A DNA stretch of 64,000 nucleotides. Origin: a virus. Below are positions 1 through 7,480 of the stretch, one piece after another. Location: IMG/VR virus record IMGVR_UViG_3300032954_000010, positions 1 through 64,000 of that record; one strand, given 5' to 3'. The number at the start of each line of letters is the position of its first letter. Positions within the stretch are counted from its first letter, which is position 1. The translations under genes and the position numbers were made by a program. The notes beneath the pieces were generated by a model, which searched no databases, was not told the DNA's origin, and saw nothing but the letters and a program-made list of their open reading frames with translations.

Positions 1-171
1 CATTACCATTCGCACCATTGGGTTTCCCAAGCGGTACACTACATACGATAGGCCAGACAAAAGACGATCTTTTGATTCGCTGTTCGGCAACGCTGAAACA
101 ACAATTATGGCCTCGAACATTTGACGTGCGTAAAAATCGAATGGCTCTGGAACTCGTTCAATGTGCTGCAT
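1..171 (-). CDS. Partial hypothetical protein, C-terminus beyond the window edge
   Basis: An open frame of 57 codons starts at an ATG at 171 and runs off position 1 without a stop. It begins MQHIERVPEPFDFYA and has a hydrophobic stretch (EAIIVVSAL). It lies just downstream of the nuclease gene in the same leftward operon, with a 16-base gap. The ribosome site is weak (GGGAC about 9 bases before the ATG). No family is recognised. The continuous frame and operon position support it being real. Confidence 0.5.
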   Translation of the reverse strand, partial: MQHIERVPEPFDFYARQMFEAIIVVSALPNSESKDRLLSGLSYVVYRLGNPMVRMVM

Positions 172-187
172 CGTATATGTCCCGTTA

Positions 188-880
188 CTACTTTTTTGCA
201 ACGTACCAATGCTCGCAGTCATTGACCGAGCAATAGCCGCATAGCCCACTTTTCGTTTTCACGAACTCACCGCTCTTGCGCTTTTCCAGTATCTCGCCCA
301 TCAGGCGACAGATTGTCTGCCAGGTTTTGGCCGTGTCGGACAGATCGTAAAGCGGGCTGATGCGATTTTCCTTGAGCCACGTATAGCTGCCGACGATCTT
401 CTTGAGCTGTGGATGCTTGGCATGCAGCAGGACGGCGTTGGTCTCCAACTCGAACGGGTCTTCGTAAGTTGACTTCCCCGATTTCCAATCGTTGATATAG
501 GCCGTCTCGCCCTTGACGATTGCCAAGTCCGCCTTGCCGCGGAACCACACTGAGCCGTCCCAGAAACCGACCGCGTAGCCATTGGCATTGATGCCCAGTT
601 TTTGCTCGACGACCGCGCCCGCGCCGTCGAACGGCTTGGCAAAGGTCTCCCATTGCTCCATCGATTGCGGCAGGGGCTTGCCGCCGCCAACACGATACTC
701 GAACGCCGAGTGAATTTCGTTGCCCCATTTCATCTCCGGCGTCTCGACGAACGGCTGGTCTTTTTTGATGTATCTGCGAAACATTTGATGTTCGCAGTTC
801 TTGTAGGCACTCAGAATAGAGTAGGTGCCGACGAACGGGCGCCGGTCGAGAAACGGAGGGATGTCGAGCGCGACGTTCAC
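188..880 (-). CDS. PD-(D/E)XK exonuclease, RecB/Cas4-like, probable Fe-S cluster
   Basis: A 230-residue protein with a GTG start overlapping the previous stop (GTGA). Seen: an N-terminal SYSxLxxYKNCExxxxRRYI-like segment with Cys29; an EIHSAFE helix; then KADLAIV and INDWKSGK, which supply the acid, D-x-K core of the PD-(D/E)XK fold; then a C-terminal cysteine group at about 214, 217 and 222 (CGYC....C). One early and three late cysteines is the arrangement that holds a 4Fe-4S cluster in Cas4 and AddB-type nucleases. The likely role is processing DNA ends during replication or recombination, with the polymerase genes upstream. It is not part of a CRISPR locus: no cas genes or repeats are near. 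The fold call is good; the cluster is inferred from spacing. Confidence 0.8.
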   Translation of the reverse strand: MNVALDIPPFLDRRPFVGTYSILSAYKNCEHQMFRRYIKKDQPFVETPEMKWGNEIHSAFEYRVGGGKPLPQSMEQWETFAKPFDGAGAVVEQKLGINANGYAVGFWDGSVWFRGKADLAIVKGETAYINDWKSGKSTYEDPFELETNAVLLHAKHPQLKKIVGSYTWLKENRISPLYDLSDTAKTWQTICRLMGEILEKRKSGEFVKTKSGLCGYCSVNDCEHWYVAKK

Positions 881-1203
881 GCAAAAATCTTCCCGAGTGC
901 GGTCAGCAGCCGCGCGCGGCCCGGCTTGCCGGCATCTTGCAACATGCCGATCATCTTCTCGAATGCCGGCATGTCGGCTTCCTTCAGCTCGCTCGCCGCA
1001 GCGAGGATGGTTTGCAGATCGAACTTGGGGGCGCGGGTCTTGACCGCGGCCTTCTTGCGCTTCTGCCGTGGCTGCGCGGCGGGCGGTTCCTGCGCGGGAG
1101 TCTCGGCCTTGGCTTTACGCTTCTGCCGCGGCTGCGGCGTTTCCGGCTGAACCGGCGGCGACGGCTGGAAGGGGGCGAAAGGCGTTTGCGGCGTTTCGTT
1201 CAT
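877..1203 (-). CDS. Basic Pro/Ala-rich protein with C-terminal helical domain
   Basis: 108 residues from an ATG at 1203, chosen because GGAG lies 8 bases upstream; an in-frame start further up would run through the preceding gene. The first 60 residues are low-complexity Pro/Gln/Ala with two RQKRK basic clusters; the last 45 (FDLQTILAAASELKEADMPA) look like a helical domain. It overlaps the nuclease start by 4 bases. A disordered basic tail beside replication genes suggests nucleic-acid binding, but no family is recognised. Confidence 0.65.
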   Translation of the reverse strand: MNETPQTPFAPFQPSPPVQPETPQPRQKRKAKAETPAQEPPAAQPRQKRKKAAVKTRAPKFDLQTILAAASELKEADMPAFEKMIGMLQDAGKPGRARLLTALGKIFA

Positions 1204-1366
1204 CGATGGGCTCCACAGGGTTGCAGCGGCATAACCACGTAAGTAATACACTATAGTACGAATGATGTCCAATGGAAATTTCGGCGATGTGCCAGCCACA
1301 TTTTAGGTAGTCAAGCACCTGTTCGTGACGGACTAGGCGATACTCTTTATTTAGAATATCTCTCAC
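1115..1366 (-). CDS. Small conserved-looking protein overlapping its neighbours
   Basis: 83 residues from a GTG at 1366, with AAGGAT about 7 bases upstream, inside the 3-prime end of the polymerase gene. The first 53 residues (VRHEQVLDYLKCGWHI, then SYYSVLLTWLCRC) look like a short phage protein family with a VRHE....YL..GW...W..L.WLC pattern. The remaining 30 residues are Ala-rich and overlap the next gene in another frame, so they may add little. The alternative is that the frame is chance, but the Trp/Cys pattern argues against this. Confidence 0.5.
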   Translation of the reverse strand: MRDILNKEYRLVRHEQVLDYLKCGWHIAEISIGHHSYYSVLLTWLCRCNPVEPIDERNAANAFRPLPAVAAGSAGNAAAAAEA

Positions 1367-2903
1367 CGAGCGATCCTTCGCAATCGAGTGGTATCCCCGG
1401 CAGCCAGTTCGGCGTGCGCTTCATCTCGTTCATGCAGATTTGCAAGTGCTGCTGTTCGCGACCGTCCTTGGGGATCAGCACGACCAGTTCATCGTGCGTC
1501 CGCATGACGATCCTATAGCCAAGCGCCTTGATTCTCAACATTGCTTGCATCATGACGACGCGGGCCAGCCACTGGATGACATTTTCCACAAATTTGGTGT
1601 GATAAAGATCGGTCCAGCCATTGCGCGTGCGGAAGCGCCAATATCCATCCCATTTGAACTCGGCCAATTTGGCACGTTCGTCATCGTCCGGCACATGATA
1701 TTCGAGCGTGTCCTTGGTAATCGGGCGGCCGTAAAATTGCGAGGCAATGCCCACGTAAGGGTCCTTGCCTTCGCGAAAATTCTGAATCACATCTTCCTGG
1801 CCGGCGAGATAATTGAGCAATCTCGCTTCGATCTGCGACAGATCGACCGGTGCCAGCAAAAAACCTTCCGGCGCCATTATCGAACGACGGAGAGGCGAGC
1901 TTTGCTTGGGGTTTTCGGGATCGGTGCGCTTGAAATTCTGCCAGTTAGCACCGTCACCACCGGAGTCTCTCGTCGTGTGAGCGCCAGCGTAGCGCAGGTA
2001 AACCGGCATAGGTCCTCGACGCGCCATCCAGCCCAGCGTCTCGGCGCGCGTTTGCAGGATCGTGGATTTGACGCCGAGACGGGCTTCGGCAAGCGCGCGG
2101 ATTCTATCATTATCATCTTCCAGCAGGTCCCTCATGAACTGATCGGTTTTGGCGAAGGCGTAGATTTGCTTGTTCTTGCCTTCCTTCAACTCGGGTTCCA
2201 CGCCCTCGTCGCGCAGCAACTGCGCGAAGCGGTCGGCGGATTGCAGATCGGCTTCGCTGACATTGAGATCGGCCAGCCGTGTCGTTTTGTTTTTTTCTTC
2301 GTCCAGCCAGAGCTTGCCGAGCAGGTCGATATCGCCGCGCAGGCAAGGCTCGGTAAACAGACGCACGGTCGAGTCGATCACGTCGAACTCCTCGCGCGGA
2401 AAATTCTTGCCGAGAATGTTGAACAACTGCCACGTCAGTTCTACGTCATGGATGGCACCATCCGCCACCTGTTTCTGCACGGCGGGATGCAGCTCATGCC
2501 AGTGCTTGCCCTTGAACAAATTATACGGAACGGTCTTGGCCGCGAGAGCGAAATGCTTGGCAAGCGAGTCGAGACCAACCGACAGATGATTGCCTAAAAG
2601 CAGTCGCGCCATGCTGAGCGTATCGAACCAGAATTTGGGTTTGATGTCGTAATGGTGCGAGAGGATCAAGCCGTCGAATTGTCCGTGATGACAAAGGACG
2701 GCATTATCTTCAAGCGCAATTTTGAAACCCGAATCGCCAAGTTCATCGCCAGGAATCCAAACAGTTTTTGAATCTGGACGCCATTTTACAGCACAACCAT
2801 GTGCTTCGAATCGTGTATCGCGAATGTAGGCTTCGGTCGTCATTTTCGACAACGTGTACTCGTCGTCGAAGTAGGTCTCGAAATCAAGCGTGATGATATT
2901 CAT
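1347..2903 (-). CDS. Family A DNA polymerase with 3'-5' exonuclease, motif B missing
   Basis: 518 residues. The exonuclease domain is complete: Exo I (TLDFETYF, about 6-13), Exo II (HHGQFDGLIL, 72-81, and FDTLSMARLL) and Exo III (HDVELTWQL, 152-160). The polymerase domain has motif A (DLSQIEARLLNYLAGQ, 354-369) and motif C (THDELVV, 469-475), plus the ENV-Q-ARV helix before it. Between YGRPITK (391-397) and the TLEYHVP strand there is no R...K......YG O-helix; family members carry about 100 residues of fingers there. The frame is intact, so this is a clean internal deletion rather than a frameshift. The missing helix binds the incoming dNTP, so polymerase activity is doubtful while exonuclease activity may remain. 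The start overlaps the upstream stop (ATGA). Confidence 0.85.
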   Translation of the reverse strand: MNIITLDFETYFDDEYTLSKMTTEAYIRDTRFEAHGCAVKWRPDSKTVWIPGDELGDSGFKIALEDNAVLCHHGQFDGLILSHHYDIKPKFWFDTLSMARLLLGNHLSVGLDSLAKHFALAAKTVPYNLFKGKHWHELHPAVQKQVADGAIHDVELTWQLFNILGKNFPREEFDVIDSTVRLFTEPCLRGDIDLLGKLWLDEEKNKTTRLADLNVSEADLQSADRFAQLLRDEGVEPELKEGKNKQIYAFAKTDQFMRDLLEDDNDRIRALAEARLGVKSTILQTRAETLGWMARRGPMPVYLRYAGAHTTRDSGGDGANWQNFKRTDPENPKQSSPLRRSIMAPEGFLLAPVDLSQIEARLLNYLAGQEDVIQNFREGKDPYVGIASQFYGRPITKDTLEYHVPDDDERAKLAEFKWDGYWRFRTRNGWTDLYHTKFVENVIQWLARVVMMQAMLRIKALGYRIVMRTHDELVVLIPKDGREQQHLQICMNEMKRTPNWLPGIPLDCEGSLGERYSK

Positions 2904-3253
2904 TCAAACACAAGTCGATAACCGACGCCCCATACTGTCACTATTTTTATGTTCAAGGGCTTTAATTTTTTACGAAGATTACATACAATAACATCGATCG
3001 TTTTTTCTTCGATTTCGCTATCATTACCCCAAACATTTGAAAAAATGGCATCGCGCGTCGCTATTTTTGGAAAAATCTTAAATAGTGTTTCGAACATTAG
3101 TGCGTGTTGTACTGACAAACGTACAACTTTTTTATTGCGTTCGAGATGCAGCAAATCAAACGTAACACCTTCTTTCGTTCGCGCATCTTCAAAAGGACGA
3201 CCACACTCGCTGCAACATTTTTGTACACGAAAATCGCGTTGAACGTATGTCAT
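2900..3253 (-). CDS. OmpR/PhoB-type winged-helix DNA-binding protein with N-terminal Cys motif
   Basis: 117 residues from an ATG at 3253, just after the stop of the HTH gene (TAAAATG). A TTG 18 bases upstream is a possible alternative. Residues 10-35 carry CCSECGRPFED, a possible half zinc site. Residues 45-117 match the PhoB effector domain: RLSVQHALMFETLF, the positioning-helix region, recognition helix KTIDVIVCNLRKKL, and the C-terminal hairpin KIVTVWGVGYRLVFE. No receiver domain is present, so it is not a phosphorelay regulator by itself. It is AT-rich compared with the polymerase next to it, which suggests recent gain. It likely regulates phage or host promoters. Confidence 0.85.
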   Translation of the reverse strand: MTYVQRDFRVQKCCSECGRPFEDARTKEGVTFDLLHLERNKKVVRLSVQHALMFETLFKIFPKIATRDAIFSNVWGNDSEIEEKTIDVIVCNLRKKLKPLNIKIVTVWGVGYRLVFE

Positions 3254-3254
3254 T

Positions 3255-3500
3255 TTATGATTCCCAATCAAAATTTTTGCCCGAATTCAACTGCGCCTCG
3301 ACACCGGCACAGGCCATGCGGAAACGTTGGAACACCCACGGCGCGACCTTGGCAGGCTTGCGCCGCGTCGCATTGGGCGGCGACTGACCGAGCAACATCC
3401 AATACACACTACGCCGGCCGTAGCCGGTCAGCTCGGCCAATTGGTCGGCGGACAAATTGCGTTTATTCATCCAGGCGCGGGCGCGTTCGTATTCGGTCAT
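3255..3500 (-). CDS. HTH regulator, Cro/C1-like, probably leaderless
   Basis: 81 residues beginning MTEYERARAWMNKR. Residues 15-40 (LSADQLAELTGYGRRSVYWML) form a helix-turn-helix with a Gly-containing turn; the tail (VAPWVFQRFRMACAGVEAQL) is helical, as in small phage repressors. The -10 box (TATTTT) of a good promoter ends only 8 bases before the ATG and no Shine-Dalgarno precedes it, so the transcript would begin at or next to the ATG. It heads the leftward replication operon and faces the rightward PrimPol gene. Likely a lysogeny or early-late switch protein. Confidence 0.75.
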   Translation of the reverse strand: MTEYERARAWMNKRNLSADQLAELTGYGRRSVYWMLLGQSPPNATRRKPAKVAPWVFQRFRMACAGVEAQLNSGKNFDWES

Positions 3501-3507
3501 GCGAAAG

Positions 3508-3535
3508 AAAATACACAGCGGCTTTTGCCTGTCAA
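3508..3535 (-). promoter_or_regulatory. Leftward promoter of the regulator/replication operon
   Basis: On the minus strand TTGACA (3535-3530) is separated by 16 bases from TATTTT (3513-3508), inside TGTGTATTTT. It would start transcription at about 3501, at the first base of the HTH gene. It shares its -35 bases with the rightward promoter at 3525-3553. Confidence 0.7.
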
Positions 3536-3553
3536 GGTACTAAATCGTAATAC
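3525..3553 (+). promoter_or_regulatory. Rightward promoter for PrimPol-helicase
   Basis: TTGCCT (3525-3530), 17 bases, TAATAC (3548-3553). The predicted start is near 3560, leaving a leader of about 170 bases before the GTG at 3731. The -35 lies over that of the leftward promoter, so one bound protein could control both. Confidence 0.5.
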
Positions 3554-3576
3554 ATGCAAAACGCAACAAAATTGCG
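3537..3576. promoter_or_regulatory. Candidate operator repeats in the two-way control region
   Basis: Two inverted repeats are seen: GTAcTA..TAaTAC at 3537-3553 (imperfect), lying across the rightward -10, and CGCAA-caaaa-TTGCG at 3562-3576, just downstream of the predicted rightward start. Either could be a binding site for the HTH protein at 3255 or the winged-helix protein at 2900. There is no direct evidence of binding. Confidence 0.35.
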
Positions 3577-3631
3577 CGTGTATTTCTTGACGGTTCCGTG
3601 ACTTTGCGCGACCATCCGTTGCTTTGAAAAA

Positions 3632-3656
3632 GCCGCCCGGCTGGGGGCCAGGCGGC
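3632..3656 (-). terminator. Intrinsic terminator, minus strand
   Basis: On the minus strand GCCGCC..GGC pairs with GCC..GGCGGC through one C/A mismatch, followed at once by TTTTTC. This would stop leftward antisense transcription entering the switch region from the PrimPol side. Confidence 0.5.
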
Positions 3657-3730
3657 GAAGGCGGTCGTCACTGCGAGAGGTAACGGCTCGTATGGTGGCA
3701 CGCCTGCCCAGCGAACGCAAGGGGTAGTCG

Positions 3731-6154
3731 GTGCTGCTCGATCACGCGCTCCAGTACGCCGGCCGCGGATGGCCCGTTTTTCCCCTATCACTGAGCAAGG
3801 TGCCATTTAAAGGCACGCACGGTCACCTCGACGCCTCGACGGATGTACAGACTATCCACCGGCTCTGGAAAGGGCGCCCGAACGCCAATATTGGGCTTGC
3901 CACCGGGCGGATCGTCGTCATCGACCCGGACGGTCCCGAGGCATTCCAGCGCCTGGTGGCGATCGGCGTGCCGCACGGCGGCTGGCCGCGCACCCTGACC
4001 GCCAAGACGCCGCGGGGCGTCCATCTCTACTATCTGGCGCCGGACGGTATCGAGATACGATCCTACAACGAGCCGCGCGCCAAAAAGGGCGATCCCGGCA
4101 TAGATATAAAAGGATCAGGCGGTTATGTCGTCTTGCCGCCAAGCAGGATCAAGAAAGGAACGGAATATTTTGAATATAAATGGCTTTTGGACGTTCCTGT
4201 AGTAACACTTCCGCAATTCGGTCTCGACTGGATCAATTCTCTGAAAGGCATTAAAGATCAAAATGTTAACAATGCTTTTTTGTCAACACCGTTACCGCAT
4301 TATCTGGCCCAATCCAAGCTCAATACCCAACAAAATCAACAGACTATAACCAAACGTGCAAGTGCCGCGCTAGGTCCGGTCTGGAGCGAGCGAGAGGAGG
4401 CGCGTATCCGATCGGCGCTCGCCGCCATCCCGGCTGTCGGCTACGACCGCTGGGTGACGGTCGGCATGGCATTGCATTCCCTCGACTGGGACAGGCCGGA
4501 CGGCACCTCCATCGGCTTCGAGCTGTTCGACGCCTGGAGCGCCAGCGCACCGGAGCTATACAGTCTCGACGGCACCGAGAAGAAATGGGCGTCGTTCGGC
4601 CGCAACGGGCGCGGCGGTGTCGGGCTCGGAACGCTTTACCATCTGGCCGAGCAGCACGGCTGGAATGGGCTGCTGCCACGTGCTGACGACGAACGGGAGG
4701 TGATGTCTCATTCCTCCGACACCGATGCCGGGCCAAATAAGAACGAGCCCCATCCGGTATTCTCTACGCCGGGTGGGGCTTTGCTTAATGGGCAGTTCAA
4801 TGGCGAGTATGCACTGCCCGACGAGCTGTCACGACCGGTCAACGACTCGCCGCTGATCGATCTCAACGCTCGCTATGCCTGCATCGGCGATCTCGGCGGC
4901 AAGTGCCTGGTGTTGGGCTGGGTGCCGTCCAAGGTCGACGACAGCATCAACGTGCCGTCGTTCCAATCGTTCAAGTCGTTCGCCGAGCGCTTCGCCAACC
5001 GCTACATCCGCGTGCGCAAACAGAAAGGCGAGGAGGAAGTCGAGGAGCCGGTACAGATCGGCACCTACTGGCTGAAATGGCGGCGGCGCCGCTCATTCGA
5101 GGGCATCGATCTGGTGCCCAACGCGCCGGAGACCCTGCCGGGCAACATGCTCAATCTGTGGCAAGGCTTTGCTGTCAAGCCTGCGCCGGGCCGGTGGGAA
5201 CGCATGCAGGCACACATCGCCGAGATACTCGCGGAAAGCAATGCCGATTGTCTCGATTACATCACGCGCTGGTCGGCCTGGGCGGTGCAGCATCCCGGCG
5301 AGCGCGCCGAGGTGGCGCTGGTATTTCGCGGCGACAAGGGCGCCGGCAAGGGCACGTTTGCGCACGCCCTGCGCCGCATGTTCGGTCAGCACGGCTTACA
5401 TATTTCCAATGCCAAGCATCTCGTCGGCTCGTTCAACGCGCACTTGCGCAACTGCTTGCTGCTCTACGCCGACGAGGCTTTCTGGGCTGGCGACAAGCAA
5501 GGCGAGTCGGTACTCAAGGCGCTGATCACCGAGCCGGTGCAGATGATCGAGCAAAAGGGCGTCGACGCGCAGCAGTGGAAGAACCGCGTGCATCTGATCA
5601 TGACGGCAAACGCCGAGTGGGTGGTGCCGGCATCACATGACGAGCGGCGCTATGCCGTGTTCAACGTGTCCAATCGGCGATTGAAGGATGAGAAATATTT
5701 TGCCGCGCTGTACAAGGAACTGCGCGAAGGCGGCTTGGCGGCGATGCTGCACGATCTGATGCAAGTCGATCTCAAGGACTGGCACCCGCGCCGCATCCCC
5801 AATACGGAAGCGCTGCGCCAGCAAAAAGCGCGGTCGATGTCATTACAGGAATCGTGGTGGGAGAGTCTGTTGCAGGAAGGCTGCATCCCGGCGGCGCCAA
5901 AGGACACGCCTGACATTGCGATGGCGCATTATCTAATGAACCATGCACGCGACTTCGCGCCGCGTTTGAAAGATTTAAGCTCGGCCGCCCTTGGCCGGTT
6001 TTTGGCCGAGCATGGTTGCATCAAATTGCACCGCGCGACCGGCAACGCCTGGCGCTTCCCCGAGCTGCCGCAGGCAAGGGCGGCATGGGAGCGGCGTTAC
6101 AATGGCTGGAGGTGGGAGATGCAGACCGAGCGGTGGAGCACGAAGCAGCAGTAA
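3731..6154 (+). CDS. PrimPol primase-polymerase fused to SF3 helicase
   Basis: 807 residues from a GTG with AAGGGG upstream. Residues 1-170 form a bifunctional primase/polymerase domain: N-terminal ALQYAGRGWPVFPL, the acidic pair IDPDG (65, 67), the PRGVHLYY histidine (98) and GIDIKGSGGYVVLPPS. Residues 220-320 look like a PriCT-2 domain (IPAVGYDRWVTVGMALHSL). The C-terminal half is a D5/SF3-type helicase with Walker A GDKGAGKGT (about 530-540), Walker B LLLYADEAF (about 577-585) and the sensor segment IMTANAEWVVPASHDERR. The protein would open the duplex and lay down primers. It stands alone in its operon, opposite to the polymerase. This one-protein primase-helicase is usual in phages and plasmids. 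Confidence 0.9.
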   Translation: MLLDHALQYAGRGWPVFPLSLSKVPFKGTHGHLDASTDVQTIHRLWKGRPNANIGLATGRIVVIDPDGPEAFQRLVAIGVPHGGWPRTLTAKTPRGVHLYYLAPDGIEIRSYNEPRAKKGDPGIDIKGSGGYVVLPPSRIKKGTEYFEYKWLLDVPVVTLPQFGLDWINSLKGIKDQNVNNAFLSTPLPHYLAQSKLNTQQNQQTITKRASAALGPVWSEREEARIRSALAAIPAVGYDRWVTVGMALHSLDWDRPDGTSIGFELFDAWSASAPELYSLDGTEKKWASFGRNGRGGVGLGTLYHLAEQHGWNGLLPRADDEREVMSHSSDTDAGPNKNEPHPVFSTPGGALLNGQFNGEYALPDELSRPVNDSPLIDLNARYACIGDLGGKCLVLGWVPSKVDDSINVPSFQSFKSFAERFANRYIRVRKQKGEEEVEEPVQIGTYWLKWRRRRSFEGIDLVPNAPETLPGNMLNLWQGFAVKPAPGRWERMQAHIAEILAESNADCLDYITRWSAWAVQHPGERAEVALVFRGDKGAGKGTFAHALRRMFGQHGLHISNAKHLVGSFNAHLRNCLLLYADEAFWAGDKQGESVLKALITEPVQMIEQKGVDAQQWKNRVHLIMTANAEWVVPASHDERRYAVFNVSNRRLKDEKYFAALYKELREGGLAAMLHDLMQVDLKDWHPRRIPNTEALRQQKARSMSLQESWWESLLQEGCIPAAPKDTPDIAMAHYLMNHARDFAPRLKDLSSAALGRFLAEHGCIKLHRATGNAWRFPELPQARAAWERRYNGWRWEMQTERWSTKQQ

Positions 6155-6161
6155 CTGCTCA

Positions 6162-6347
6162 TTAAGGATCGGCGGATATTCGGTTTATGACATACTCATT
6201 CAGCAAATTGGCAAGATCTTTCTGTGTTGACCTCAAAATATCGAGCTGTGCTCCATCAGTCGTGACAGCCTTATGGGCTGAAATCATATTTAGGATTGCA
6301 CTGGCAAGCGCACCACCGGCTGTCGGGTCTTTCTGTGGTTCGTACAT
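6162..6347 (-). CDS. Small hypothetical protein
   Basis: 61 residues, mostly helical (AILNMISAHKAV, LRSTQKDLANLLNEYV). A strong GGAGGG lies 4 bases before the ATG. Last gene of an eight-gene leftward array and convergent with PrimPol, with 7 bases between stops. No family recognised. Confidence 0.6.
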   Translation of the reverse strand: MYEPQKDPTAGGALASAILNMISAHKAVTTDGAQLDILRSTQKDLANLLNEYVINRISADP

Positions 6348-6385
6348 TTTCCCTCCAATCGTTTATAGCCCATCAACGCGGGCCT

Positions 6386-6544
6386 TTACCTCGTTCCTGA
6401 TACTACCCTATCCGCAAGTCGAAGATCGGCTATTGCCTCCGCAATCAGTTTACTAATTTCTTCTTGCGAGGCGTCTTGCAGCGTTTTTCCCTCGGCTTGG
6501 AGCTGCGCCATCACACAGACCATAACCATGTTCTTATCAATCAT
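6386..6544 (-). CDS. Small hypothetical protein, amphipathic helices
   Basis: 52 residues from an ATG at 6544, preferred over a longer frame because it follows the upstream stop (6552) closely. It begins MIDKNMVMVCVMAQLQAEGK and ends in an acidic-basic helix (EEISKLIAEAIADLRLADRV). No family recognised; second-last gene of the leftward array. Confidence 0.5.
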   Translation of the reverse strand: MIDKNMVMVCVMAQLQAEGKTLQDASQEEISKLIAEAIADLRLADRVVSGTR

Positions 6545-6551
6545 CTGCGGC

Positions 6552-6962
6552 CTATTTTGACTGGCGAGACAAAACATCATCTCGCATTTGCAGTGAGAGT
6601 GTTTTCCCCGCCTCCTCGACTTTGCGCAGCCGCTCGATCTCATTAGCGGCAGTCTCGCAAATTTCGTATGGTACGACGGCGCCGTTGTTGTGTTTCTTCG
6701 GCCACTCTGGGCCGAAAGCTCGTAGTCGTTCTACTATATCCGTCATCTTACGTGCCTCGTCCTCTGATTTATGGGCAACATTAAGCATGTCTTTTTTGTT
6801 CATCGTATCCACAATGCGTTGCGTCTGCTCTCTAACAAACTGTTCGTGCTCTTTGGTGTGGGGCGCGGAGAACGGGAAGGCGTCGCACACCCGAACGCCA
6901 TCGCGTAAGATGCTTAGATAGCCGCCGTGCTTGCCGTAAGTATTATCGTGAAGCTGCCACAT
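6552..6962 (-). CDS. Hypothetical phage early protein with ANEIERLR helix
   Basis: 136 residues. The C-terminal third has ICETAANEIERLRKVEEAG, a helix common at the ends of small phage early proteins. The N-terminal part (GGYLSILRDGVRVCDAFPF) looks like a short beta domain. The start overlaps the upstream small gene by 20 bases. No function assigned. Confidence 0.65.
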   Translation of the reverse strand: MWQLHDNTYGKHGGYLSILRDGVRVCDAFPFSAPHTKEHEQFVREQTQRIVDTMNKKDMLNVAHKSEDEARKMTDIVERLRAFGPEWPKKHNNGAVVPYEICETAANEIERLRKVEEAGKTLSLQMRDDVLSRQSK

Positions 6963-7116
6963 CGAAAGTGCTCCCGTTAACCGAGATTACCCGTCCATCA
7001 CTAAGCATGATTTCGGCTAGTCGCTCGTCAATCCAGCGCTGAAATACCGCGCCCTGAGCGACATAATTGTGCCACCAAACGACGAGATTCCCGCGCTTTA
7101 GGTCTGACTTTTTCAT
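6943..7116 (-). CDS. Small hypothetical protein, 57 residues
   Basis: ATG at 7116 with AGAGG upstream, in frame to a TAA at 6943. It reads MKKSDLKRGNLVVWWHNYVA and continues QGAVFQRWIDERLAE. The KRGNLVVWW start suggests a small beta-barrel-like fold, but that is a guess. It lies 8 bases after the zinc protein stop and overlaps the next gene, as expected in this packed array. Confidence 0.6.
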   Translation of the reverse strand: MKKSDLKRGNLVVWWHNYVAQGAVFQRWIDERLAEIMLSDGRVISVNGSTFDVAASR

Positions 7117-7124
7117 AGTGGCCT

Positions 7125-7292
7125 CTATCTCGTTTTTGACTGTGGCTGCTTTTCAGGTCGGCGGTCGGCGCAGTCAGGACATTGGACGGCGTAAGGTTCC
7201 CAATCGGCGTCATAGACGACATAGCCGCGCCCCTCGCACGTTTTGCAATAGAGCGGGTTGGGGATCATCTCGGGCTGCGCTTCGTGGGGCAT
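7125..7292 (-). CDS. Small zinc-ribbon protein
   Basis: 55 residues: MPHEAQPEMIPNPLYC, then CKTCEGRGYVVYDADW and CPDCADRRPEK. The two CxxC pairs about 21 residues apart make a zinc ribbon, similar to the DnaJ-type CxxCxGxG knuckle. The start is 5 bases after the previous stop. Likely binds nucleic acid or protein; role unknown. Confidence 0.65.
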   Translation of the reverse strand: MPHEAQPEMIPNPLYCKTCEGRGYVVYDADWEPYAVQCPDCADRRPEKQPQSKTR

Positions 7293-7297
7293 CGGGG

Positions 7298-7480
7298 CTA
7301 TTTTGCCTTAAAAACGGTTGCGTTGTCTTGGTATGCGGCGGCAACGCTTCCAGTTAGCGCCGCCATGTTAAGCAGTGCGACGCTTTCTGCATAGTTGCCA
7401 TCCTTCGTCGCCGCATCAGCAGCCTCACGGAGACGCTTTGTCGCGTTCTCCCAGACCTTTGAATGTTCGTGTGCTGTCAT
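7298..7480 (-). CDS. Small helical hypothetical protein
   Basis: 60 residues from an ATG at 7480 (MTAHEHSKVWENATKRLREA). It is nearly all helix with repeated Ala (AADAATKDGNYAESVALLNMAAL), a TPR-like single hairpin. A longer in-frame start would overlap the upstream membrane-protein gene. No family assigned. Confidence 0.55.
   Translation of the reverse strand: MTAHEHSKVWENATKRLREAADAATKDGNYAESVALLNMAALTGSVAAAYQDNATVFKAK

Noticed and set aside
188-880. Nuclease as part of a CRISPR-Cas system
   Set aside because: No repeat array, cas1, cas2 or other cas gene is seen anywhere in the window.
1244-1272. TTGGAC...TATTAC on the minus strand as a promoter
   Set aside because: Poor -35, lies inside a probable gene, and the genes downstream are already tightly linked to the operon.
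4900-5640. Long rightward frame in a second reading frame of the PrimPol gene
   Set aside because: It is a GC-rich shadow of the main gene, Arg/Ala/Gly-rich without motif or ribosome site; the same applies to many long frames opposite the capsid and internal virion genes.
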